A DNA stretch of 40,161 nucleotides, taken from JBEKIK01 sp050013075 (lineage in GTDB: Bacteria; Planctomycetota; Planctomycetia; Pirellulales; Thermoguttaceae). Position numbers and translations under genes: made by a program. Shown here one piece after another: positions 27,743 to 35,173 of the stretch (the first letter of the stretch is position 1; each line of letters begins with the position of its first letter). Location: assembly GCA_050013075.1 (NCBI GenBank), contig JBEKFZ010000034.1, positions 1 through 40,161 on the forward strand. The letters are read 5' to 3'. The notes under the pieces are model-generated. The model was not told the DNA's origin. It searched no databases and saw only the letters and a program-made list of their open reading frames with translations.

Positions 27743-29589
27743 AACGGCTGCCGGTTGATATTCTCCGCAAGCGAAACATGCCGATGCCGGGACTCCGGAC
27801 ATTTATTCGCATGATGATCGGGATATGTGTTCTGGGAACGTTTTCCACACTCATAGCCGCACCCGATCAGGCCGTGCTCGACGCCGAAGCCCGGCGCATC
27901 GCGGTAATCGAGAAGGCAAAGCCGGCGGTGCTGTCGATTTTCGAGTTGCAGGGCCGGGGCGGCGGATCGGGCGTGGTAATCTCGGCCGACGGTTACGCAA
28001 TCACGAATTTCCACGTGGTGCAGCCCTGCGGAGCGGCCATGAAATGCGGCATGGCCGACGGCCGTGCGTACGACGCCGTGCTGGTCGGATTGGATCCCAC
28101 GGGCGACGTTGCACTTATAAAACTCTTGGGCCGCGACGACTTCCCCTTTGCCGAAACGGCCGACAGCGATCAAGTCCGCCCGGGCGACGGCGTCTTGGCC
28201 ATGGGCAATCCGTTTTTGTTGTCCACCAATTTGCAGCCCACGGTCACGTACGGCATTATTTCAGGAGTGCATCGCTACCAATTCCCATCCGCCACTCTGT
28301 TGGAATACACCGACTGCCTGCAAACCGACGCCTCGATCAATCCGGGCAATTCCGGCGGGCCGCTTTTCGACGACAAGGGCCGTTTGATCGGCATCAACGG
28401 TCGGTGTTCGTTCGATAAACGCGGCCGGGTCAGCGTCGGCGTGGGGTATGCCGTCTCGATCAACCAAATAAAGAATTTTCTGGGCCATTTAAAAAGCGGG
28501 CGGATCGTCGATCATGCCACGCTCGGTGCCCGGGTGACCACCGACGAGGAAGGCCGCCTTGTGGTGGCCGAAATCCTGGAGCAATCCGACGCCTTCCGCC
28601 GCGGTTTGCGCGACAACGACGAAATCGTCAGCTTTGCTGGCAGAACGGTCTCAACGGCCAACGGGTTTAAAAACATATTGGGAATTCTACCCAAGGGCTG
28701 GCGCGTGCCCTTGAGTTACCGCCGCGACGGCAAGCGATACGATATACTCGTTCGTTTGCCGCCTTTGCATCACCAGGAGGAATTATTGCAGGCGACCGAA
28801 AGTCATCGGTCCGAGGAACCGATGCCGCTGCCCCCGCCGGACGAACAGCCCAATCCTAAAACACCCAAACCCGGCGAAAAGCCCGACGGCCCGAAAAAAC
28901 CCGATCCCGGCGGCCGCCGTCCGGCCGCCGCGCAGACGCCCGCGGCGGAGATGCCCGATATCGTGAAAAAATCTTTTCAAGAAAAGCGGGGATACGCCAA
29001 TTATTACTTCAACAAACTCAGTCAAGATCGGATCTGGAAGGCATGGAACGGCAAATGCCGTCTTGCCGATCGGCGCGGACCGTGGTCGTTGTCGGGCAGT
29101 TTGCCGAACGGCGGAACTTTCAACATCGAAATAAGCGACGGCCGGGCCGAGCTTAAGGCGCCCTCGCTTCAATCGCAATGGACGCCGGGCGACGATTCCG
29201 GCTCATCGCTCAATCCGCCCCATAGCGGCGGACTTTTGGCGGCATTGTATCTTTGGCGCCGACTGGCCGTGGAAGGCGTCGCGCGTTTCGGCGATGTGTA
29301 TTATCTGGGCACGGCGCCGCTTGCCGGGCGCGAAGGCCTGGCCGATGTGATCGTCGGCACGTACAAAAGCCTGGAATGTCGCTTTTACTTCGATCCGGCC
29401 GAAGGCAACCTGCTGGCCTTGGAGATGTTTCCCGATGAAGATGCCGATCCATGCGAAGTGTATTTTTCCCAATATCACGATATAGACGGCGGCATCCTGC
29501 CCGGACGCATGGAAGTGCGTTTTGGAGACGAAGTTTTTGGAACATTAACGATCAATGAATTTCGATTTGAAAAAACCGTTAATAAATAA
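27739..29589 (+). CDS. HtrA/DegP-like serine protease (S1C) with PDZ and unknown C-terminal domain
   Basis: A 616-residue exported protease. After a signal/membrane segment (MMIGICVLGTFSTLIAA) comes a trypsin-fold domain with the full triad: H92 (TNFHVV), D123 (PTGDVALI) and S205 (NPGNSGGP). One PDZ domain follows (about 259-345: VVAEILEQSDAFRRGLRDND). Then come a Pro/Lys-rich linker (about 360-405) and about 200 residues with no family I know (LADRRGPWSLSGSLPNGG onward), perhaps a substrate-binding beta domain. It should degrade or refold envelope proteins. ATG 27739 overlaps the NPCBM stop. It is the only member of the three-gene S1C group with an intact active site. Confidence 0.92.
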   Translation: MKRLPVDILRKRNMPMPGLRTFIRMMIGICVLGTFSTLIAAPDQAVLDAEARRIAVIEKAKPAVLSIFELQGRGGGSGVVISADGYAITNFHVVQPCGAAMKCGMADGRAYDAVLVGLDPTGDVALIKLLGRDDFPFAETADSDQVRPGDGVLAMGNPFLLSTNLQPTVTYGIISGVHRYQFPSATLLEYTDCLQTDASINPGNSGGPLFDDKGRLIGINGRCSFDKRGRVSVGVGYAVSINQIKNFLGHLKSGRIVDHATLGARVTTDEEGRLVVAEILEQSDAFRRGLRDNDEIVSFAGRTVSTANGFKNILGILPKGWRVPLSYRRDGKRYDILVRLPPLHHQEELLQATESHRSEEPMPLPPPDEQPNPKTPKPGEKPDGPKKPDPGGRRPAAAQTPAAEMPDIVKKSFQEKRGYANYYFNKLSQDRIWKAWNGKCRLADRRGPWSLSGSLPNGGTFNIEISDGRAELKAPSLQSQWTPGDDSGSSLNPPHSGGLLAALYLWRRLAVEGVARFGDVYYLGTAPLAGREGLADVIVGTYKSLECRFYFDPAEGNLLALEMFPDEDADPCEVYFSQYHDIDGGILPGRMEVRFGDEVFGTLTINEFRFEKTVNK

Positions 29590-29594
29590 GCAGG

Positions 29595-29700
29595 ATTATT
29601 CATGATATTACAATAGCCCGAAGCGCAAGCGAGGGGCTGTAAACGTTTTGCCCTCGCTTGCGCTTCGGGCTAGTGTAAATAATTTCAAGCCATGAATAAT
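29595..29700. repeat. Nested inverted repeat (cruciform-like)
   Basis: Outer arms ATTATTCATG (29595-29604) and CATGAATAAT (29691-29700) are exact complements. Inside them a 22-bp perfect stem (29614-29635 with 29651-29672) contains AGCCCGAAGCGC and its complement around a short AAACGTTTT-type loop. The element fills the gap between the protease and pseudoprotease genes and could form a strong RNA hairpin there. Confidence 0.85.
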
Positions 29701-29758
29701 CTGGAATATGTGCTTACATTACGCATATAGTCAAATGAGGCAAATCATATCCATCAAC

Positions 29759-30832
29759 ATGATGATGAATCCTTCGTCGTTTAGCCGCGGCGCTTGCGCC
29801 GCGCGCTTTGCGACCTTTGCATCCGTGTTGTTATTTTTCGCTTCCGTTGCCTTCGCCGCGGGTGAGTGCCTTGCGGAAACCGCCGGCACGCTCGATCAGG
29901 TTCAGGCAAAAATAGTGAAGATCTACGGCGCGGGCGGATACCGCGGCCTGGAAGCCTATCAAAGCGGCATGTTGATTTCGCCCCAGGGACATATTCTCAC
30001 AGCTTATAGTTACGTGCTCGACACCGATTACATTACCGCTTATCTGGCCGACGGCCGGAAATTCGAGGCCAAACTCCTAGGCGCCGATCCGCGATTGGAA
30101 GCAGCCGTGCTGAAAATAAATGCCGATGATCTGCCTTATTTCGATCTTGATCGGCCCGCCAAGGCGGAGGCAGGCTCTAAAGTGCTGGCGCTGAGCAATG
30201 TTTTCAACGTGGCCCAGGGCGACGAACCGGCAAGCGTGCAACACGGCATAGTTTCGGCGATCGCCAAATTGGAAGCCCGGCGCGGGGCGTTTGAAACCCC
30301 CTATCGCGGTCCAGTGTACGTACTCGATGCAAAAACGAACAATCCGGGCAGTGCGGGCGGGGCTTTGGTCAACCGCCGAGGAGAACTCCTGGCCATGCTG
30401 GGCAAAGAACTGAGAAACTCGATGAACAATACCTGGCTTAATTACGCGGTCCCGATAGAAGAGCTTCGAGGGTCAGTCCAGGCAATTCGGGGCGGAAAAT
30501 TTGTTGCCCAACGGGAATCCGACACGAACCGGAAGCCGCCGCATTCGCTTACTCTGGAAGCCTTGGGTATCGTGCTTGTTCCCGACGTGCTGGAACGAAC
30601 TCCGCCATACGTCGAACAAGTCCGCCCGGGTTCGCCCGCCGAAAAGGCCGGCCTTAAGCCCGACGATCTTGTCGTTCTTTTAGGCGATCAATTGGTTCAA
30701 TCCTGCAAGCTCTTGCGGGGAGATCTTGAATATGTGGATGCTTTTGATTCGGTTAAGATCACGGTGCTGCGCGGCCGCGATTTGATGGAATTCACCTTGT
30801 CCGAAGCAACGCCGAAGAAAGATACGCCATGA
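29759..30832 (+). CDS. HtrA-like pseudoprotease with PDZ domain
   Basis: About 357 residues from ATG 29759 (ATG 29708 also open). The signal peptide FATFASVLLFFASVAFAAG precedes a trypsin-fold domain related to the upstream protease but with every catalytic residue changed: His to S84 (TAYSYVL), Asp to E114 (DPRLEAAVLK), Ser to A199 (NPGSAGGAL). One PDZ domain follows (YVEQVRPGSPAEKAGLKPDD). Fold motifs such as VSAIAKLEARRG and the GG after the lost Ser are kept, so this looks like a stable non-catalytic protein rather than decay. Likely role: binding exported peptides or regulating the neighbouring protease (inference). Its stop overlaps an ATG at 30829. Confidence 0.85.
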   Translation: MMMNPSSFSRGACAARFATFASVLLFFASVAFAAGECLAETAGTLDQVQAKIVKIYGAGGYRGLEAYQSGMLISPQGHILTAYSYVLDTDYITAYLADGRKFEAKLLGADPRLEAAVLKINADDLPYFDLDRPAKAEAGSKVLALSNVFNVAQGDEPASVQHGIVSAIAKLEARRGAFETPYRGPVYVLDAKTNNPGSAGGALVNRRGELLAMLGKELRNSMNNTWLNYAVPIEELRGSVQAIRGGKFVAQRESDTNRKPPHSLTLEALGIVLVPDVLERTPPYVEQVRPGSPAEKAGLKPDDLVVLLGDQLVQSCKLLRGDLEYVDAFDSVKITVLRGRDLMEFTLSEATPKKDTP

Positions 30833-30853
30833 ACGAACAACTCAATTTAATTG

Positions 30854-30888
30854 CAAATTGTAAATTGCAAATTGCAAATTGCAAATTG
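30854..30888 (+). repeat. Tandem heptanucleotide run
   Basis: Five copies of CAAATTG, one with T for C at 30861, in direct repeat. It lies just after the stop/start overlap between two HtrA-like genes and is the first of three repeat types stacked there. Confidence 0.75.
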
Positions 30889-30909
30889 AAAATTAAATAT
30901 TGCAAAAGT

Positions 30910-30957
30910 CCCCTCTCCGGGCACCGCGCCAGCGGTCGGGAGAGGGTTAGGGTGAGG
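30910..30957. repeat. Palindromic dispersed repeat, copy 2 (inverted interior)
   Basis: Flanks CCCCTCTCC (30910-30918) and GGAGAGGG (30939-30946) plus TTAGGGTGAGG are the same as at 655-705. The 20-nt interior (30919-30938) runs GGGCACC...GGTCG, which is the reverse complement in layout of the interior of copy 1. Confidence 0.85.
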
Positions 30958-30965
30958 GCGGGTGC

Positions 30966-30990
30966 CATGCCCACGCTTGTCGTGGACATG
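30966..30990. repeat. Short palindrome related to the one at 5687
   Basis: Left arm CATGCCCACG and right arm CGTGGACATG differ from perfect pairing at one base. The last three bases are the ATG chosen for the next gene, so the repeat supplies the likely start codon. Confidence 0.6.
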
Positions 30991-32946
30991 TTAAAAGTCT
31001 TTATAACCGCGATTTTATCGGCTTTTTTGTATGCCACAATGATTTCCGTTGCCGCGGCGGCCGAGGATTTGGATTCTCTGGAACAAAAAGCCGTAAACGA
31101 TGCTGTCGATCGCGTCGCGCCCTCGGTGGTGCGCATCGAAACCATCGGTGGATTGGAACAGGTGGAAGACGTGCGCTTCGGGGCCGGTCCGACCACGGGA
31201 TTGATTATCGATCCGGATGGTTACGTCGTTTCCAGCGCGTTTGGATTGATCAACAAACCGACTTCGATTCTCGTCCGTCTGCCCGACGGCACGCGCAAGC
31301 CGGCCAAACTAGTGGCCACGGACCACGTGCGGATGATCGCGCTTTTAAAGATCGACGCGGACAAACCGCTGCCGGTATGCGAACTTGCACCTTCCTCGGA
31401 GATGCGCGTGGGCCAGTGGGCCATTGCCCTGGGACGCACGTTCGAGGGCGACCGGCCCAACGTTTCCGTGGGAATTCTGAGCGCGAAAGACCGGATATGG
31501 GGAAAGGCCCTTCAAACCGACGCCTCGGTTTCGCCCAACAATTACGGCGGGCCCCTGGTCGATATCCGCGGCCGGGTGATGGGGGTGATCGTGCCGCTTT
31601 CGCCGGAATCGGCCGACGAAGTCGCCGGGTACGAGTGGTACGACTCGGGCATCGGTTTTGCGATTCCGGCCGATCACATTCAAAAAATCCTCACCCGCTT
31701 GAAAAAGGGCGAAGACCTCCGTCAAGGCTTTGTAGGCGTGGGCATGCAGTCGCAAAACATTTACATTTCGGAACCGGTGATTGCCGTTTGCCGGGTGAAA
31801 TCGCCTGCCGCCGAGGCCGGCTTGAAGCCCGGCGACCGGATTGTCGAGGTCGAAGGGCGCAAAATCAGCCGGTCGGCCGAGTTCCGCGAGGAAATCAACC
31901 GCCGATACGCCGGCGATAAACTCAAACTGGTCGTATTGCGCGGTAAAGAGCGGCTCCAGCGCGAACTAACGCTGGTCGATAAAATCCCGGCATATCAGCG
32001 ACCTTATTTGGGAGTCCTGCCGATGCGCGGCAGCGGCGAAGCGGGCGTAAAAATCCGCTATCTTTTTCCCGATGGTCCAGCCGCCAAGGCCGGGATAATC
32101 GCCGGAGACGTCGTGCTTGCTATTGACGGCAAAACGGTCGATAAACGCGAGGATCTGATCGAGGCCATGCTCGCATATCAGCCCGACCAGTCCGTGGATT
32201 TGGAAATTTTGCACGGCGATAAAAAAGAACATCGCAAATTGACCCTCGGCGGTTTGAGCCGGTCGCCGCCGCCCGCCGTGCTTCCTACGGCATGTGAAAA
32301 ACAAAAATCGGGCCAGGCAAAGGGGCTGGAAATCGGTTCGATCAAATTGAAAATCGCCGGCTATTCCAACGACGCTTTCGCTTATGTGCCGGAAAATTAC
32401 GATCCGAAGACGCCTTACGGCCTGGTTGTCTGGTTGCATGGGGACGGAGGCTTGGATTGGGCAAGGGCCGTTGATTCCTGGAAACCGCTCTGCGAACGTT
32501 ACGATCTGATTTTGGCTGCGCCGAAGTCGGCCGAGTCCAAAAAATGGACGCCCCGCGACGTGGACCTGGTCAATCATCTGATCGCGCAAATAGACGATAA
32601 ATACAACGTCGATCCGCTCCGCGTCGTGGTGCACGGTCATGAAACCGGCGGCGCGTTGGCATCGTTCGTCGCCTTACGCAGCCGCGAGATAATTCGGGCC
32701 TTGGCCGTGGTCGATGCCCCGTTAACGGTCCTGCCGCCGGAAAACGATCCGCAATATAGATTTGCTGTTTATATAGCCGCGAGCGAAAAATCACCGGCCG
32801 CTCGATCGCTCAAAAAGGTCTTGGCCATGCTCCGTGAAATGAATATCCCTATGATCGAAAAAAAACTGGGCGACGAACCTCGCTATCTCAATGCGGAGGA
32901 GTTGGCCGAACTCGCCCGATGGATCGACATGCTGGATGTGATCTGA
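30988..32946 (+). CDS. HtrA-like pseudoprotease with two PDZ and an inactive hydrolase-like domain
   Basis: A 652-residue protein from ATG 30988, where the signal peptide MLKVFITAILSAFLYATMIS begins. A longer frame opens at ATG 30829, overlapping the previous stop, but its extra 53 codons are all repeats. The trypsin-fold domain has lost its triad: His to F85 (SSAFGLI), Asp to M116 (DHVRMIALL), Ser to Y186 (SPNNYGGP). PDZ domains lie at about 247-333 (VKSPAAEAGLKPGDRIVEV) and 338-425 (LFPDGPAAKAGIIAGDVVL). Residues about 452-652 look like an esterase-type alpha/beta hydrolase (AYVPENYDP, VVWLHGDGG), yet the nucleophile elbow reads GHETGG, with E552 where Ser is expected. It is thus probably a binding or scaffold protein. 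The next gene starts 16 bp later. Confidence 0.85.
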   Translation: MLKVFITAILSAFLYATMISVAAAAEDLDSLEQKAVNDAVDRVAPSVVRIETIGGLEQVEDVRFGAGPTTGLIIDPDGYVVSSAFGLINKPTSILVRLPDGTRKPAKLVATDHVRMIALLKIDADKPLPVCELAPSSEMRVGQWAIALGRTFEGDRPNVSVGILSAKDRIWGKALQTDASVSPNNYGGPLVDIRGRVMGVIVPLSPESADEVAGYEWYDSGIGFAIPADHIQKILTRLKKGEDLRQGFVGVGMQSQNIYISEPVIAVCRVKSPAAEAGLKPGDRIVEVEGRKISRSAEFREEINRRYAGDKLKLVVLRGKERLQRELTLVDKIPAYQRPYLGVLPMRGSGEAGVKIRYLFPDGPAAKAGIIAGDVVLAIDGKTVDKREDLIEAMLAYQPDQSVDLEILHGDKKEHRKLTLGGLSRSPPPAVLPTACEKQKSGQAKGLEIGSIKLKIAGYSNDAFAYVPENYDPKTPYGLVVWLHGDGGLDWARAVDSWKPLCERYDLILAAPKSAESKKWTPRDVDLVNHLIAQIDDKYNVDPLRVVVHGHETGGALASFVALRSREIIRALAVVDAPLTVLPPENDPQYRFAVYIAASEKSPAARSLKKVLAMLREMNIPMIEKKLGDEPRYLNAEELAELARWIDMLDVI

Positions 32947-32962
32947 AGAGGGCGGCTTACTT

Positions 32963-35110
32963 ATGCCCAAACGTAAAAAAACACCTTTAAAACATGCTTC
33001 CAGGGTGCAATCGGCGTATGCAATCGCGTCGGCACAACAACTCCGTATACTGGCCGGAACGGCATTGATTGTTGTTATCGTTTTCTTGGCATATTTATCA
33101 TCCATATCCGGCGACTTTATTCTTGATGACGACGTGCTCCTGACGGAGAACCCGCTTGTCAAGGCCCCCGACGGCCCATATCGGTTCTGGTGCTCAACCG
33201 AAGCCATGGACTATTGGCCCGTGACCAATACCATTCTCTGGATCGAGTGGCGGTTGTGGGGAATGCATTCGACCGGCTACCATATTACCAACCTGATCTT
33301 GCACGTCGTCGAATCGCTGCTGGTTTGGGTTGTTTTGCGCAACTTATCCATTCCCGGGGCTTTTTTCGCGGCCTTGATCTTCGCCGTCCATCCGGTGAAC
33401 GTGGAGTCGGTGGCCTGGATTTCGTCACGGAAAAACCTCATGGCGATGTTGTTTTTCCTGCTGTCGATTCTGTGGTATTTCAAGGCCCGGATGCCCAGGG
33501 CAAGAGCGGATACGGCGGCTGTACGTTCCCACGGAGGACCGTGGGAACGAGAAAGAGCGGATACGGCGGCTGTATGTTCCCATGGAGGACCATGGGAACG
33601 AGTGAGTATGGAAATCCCCTCGCCTGTCGCTCCTTGCCACTCGACACTTTGGTACTGGCTGAGCCTGGCGGCATTCACACTGGCAATGTTGAGCAAGGGA
33701 TCGGCGGCCGTGCTGCCCGTTTTGCTGCTTTTGATTGCCTGGTGGTTGCGTTCGACGGCGAGCGTGCCAACTCCCGTTTCCGCGAAAACCGGACTGTCCA
33801 CTTACTTGCGGCGGGATTTATTGCGGACGGTTCCATTCTTCCTGATTGCCTTGGCCTTGGCGGCGATAAATGTGTGGTTCCAAAAACACGGCACTGAGGT
33901 AGTGGGCCGGACCGCCGGATTCGTGGAGCGTCTACTGGGGGCGGGCGGAGTGGTATGGTTTTACCTTTTCAAGGCAAGTTTGCCATTCGATCTGGCGTTT
34001 ATTTATCCGCGGTGGAACATCGAGGCCGGCAATCCGTTGTGGTGGCTGCCGCTTACGGCCGCATTGTTCGTTACGGCAGTGCTTTGGCTGTATGGAAAAA
34101 CTTGGAGCCGGCCGATCTTGTTCGCTTGGGGATTTTTTTGCGCGGCGCTTGTGCCGGTTATGGGCTTCATAGATGTGGGTTTCATGCAATACTCCCTCGT
34201 GGCGGACCATTATCAGCACATTGCAATTATCGGGGTGATTGCGCTGGCCTCGGTGGGCTGGAGCGAATGGCATCGCCTTATGCGAATCGGAGCACGATGG
34301 ACTACTGCCGTCGCTGTTTTGATAGTGGTGTCATTCACACTTCTGACATATCAACAAAACGGAATCTACCGCGACGATATCTCTCTGTACAAGGCTGCAT
34401 TGGCAAAAAATCCGAGCTGTTCGATTGCCCACAACAATCTGGGTTTTGCATTATATAATTTAGGCAGGCCGCTGGAGGCAATCGAGTATTACGGGCAGGC
34501 CTTGGCGCTCGATCCTAAGTATGCCCAGGCCAAAAATAACTTGGGGGTCGCACTGGTCCGAATAGGCCGGCTTCAGGACGGAATCGATCAGTTCGAGCAA
34601 GTCCTGCGGTTCAAACCCAACGACCGGGATGCCCACGACAACCTGGGAAGTGTATTGTTGGATGTTGGCCGAGTGGGGGATTCAATCTATCACTGCAAGC
34701 AAGCCTTGCTGCAAAAGCCAAACGATCCCGCCGCTCAGTATAACCTGGGGAATGCCTTGATAAAAACAGGCTCGCTAAAAGAAGCGATCATGCATTACGA
34801 GCAGGCTTTGCGAGCCAACCCCGATTATCCTCAAGTCCACAACAATCTGGCCGGCGCACTGATCATGGCGGGCCGCCTTCAGGAGGGGATCGAACACTTG
34901 AAGCAGGCACTGCGACTAATGCCGGAAGATATCAACTCCTGGCACAATTTGGCGAAGGTCCATGCCATGAATCATCAATCCTCCGAAGCAATTGCCGCTG
35001 CCCGGAAGGCCCTGGAACTTGCGCGATCCCGGGGGCGGACCGAACAGGCCCAGCAAATTGAAAATTGGTTGAATTCCTACCGCGCCAGCCTGTCAGAACC
35101 CCCAAAATGA
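32963..35110 (+). CDS. TMTC-like polytopic membrane protein with C-terminal TPRs
   Basis: A 715-residue protein. The first 480 residues hold about ten membrane helices. The loop ISGDFILDDDVLLTENPLV after the first helix and FAVHPVNVESVAWISSRKN are typical of the TMTC/ArnT-like glycosyltransferase-C proteins, in which the acidic DDD is in the catalytic loop position. Six TPRs follow (about 482-690; for example AHNNLGFALYNLGRPLEAIE). The family may transfer sugars from lipid carriers to proteins outside the membrane; the sugar and target are unknown. Residues about 181-213 come from a 51-bp tandem repeat and lie in a loop between membrane helices, so the insertion is tolerated. It is the last gene of the same-strand cluster. 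Confidence 0.85.
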   Translation: MPKRKKTPLKHASRVQSAYAIASAQQLRILAGTALIVVIVFLAYLSSISGDFILDDDVLLTENPLVKAPDGPYRFWCSTEAMDYWPVTNTILWIEWRLWGMHSTGYHITNLILHVVESLLVWVVLRNLSIPGAFFAALIFAVHPVNVESVAWISSRKNLMAMLFFLLSILWYFKARMPRARADTAAVRSHGGPWERERADTAAVCSHGGPWERVSMEIPSPVAPCHSTLWYWLSLAAFTLAMLSKGSAAVLPVLLLLIAWWLRSTASVPTPVSAKTGLSTYLRRDLLRTVPFFLIALALAAINVWFQKHGTEVVGRTAGFVERLLGAGGVVWFYLFKASLPFDLAFIYPRWNIEAGNPLWWLPLTAALFVTAVLWLYGKTWSRPILFAWGFFCAALVPVMGFIDVGFMQYSLVADHYQHIAIIGVIALASVGWSEWHRLMRIGARWTTAVAVLIVVSFTLLTYQQNGIYRDDISLYKAALAKNPSCSIAHNNLGFALYNLGRPLEAIEYYGQALALDPKYAQAKNNLGVALVRIGRLQDGIDQFEQVLRFKPNDRDAHDNLGSVLLDVGRVGDSIYHCKQALLQKPNDPAAQYNLGNALIKTGSLKEAIMHYEQALRANPDYPQVHNNLAGALIMAGRLQEGIEHLKQALRLMPEDINSWHNLAKVHAMNHQSSEAIAAARKALELARSRGRTEQAQQIENWLNSYRASLSEPPK
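33503..33602. repeat. 51-bp tandem palindromic repeat inside a gene
   Basis: Two units start at 33503 and 33554 (period 51 bp, 17 codons, so the frame is kept; each encodes RADTAAV then SHGGPWER). Each contains a perfect 10-bp stem with loop AGGA: GTTCCCACGG/CCGTGGGAAC in unit 1 (33525-33548) and GTTCCCATGG/CCATGGGAAC in unit 2 (33576-33599). The two arm differences compensate each other, keeping the pairing. Confidence 0.9.
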
Positions 35111-35173
35111 ACCGCCTCCGCATCGCCTGCCGCGTTTCTATCACTTTGTAACTTATATCGGGTTTCCAAGAGC

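Noticed and set aside
33503..33602. CRISPR-like repeat
   Set aside because: Only two adjacent units with no spacers, inside a coding frame; this is a tandem palindrome.
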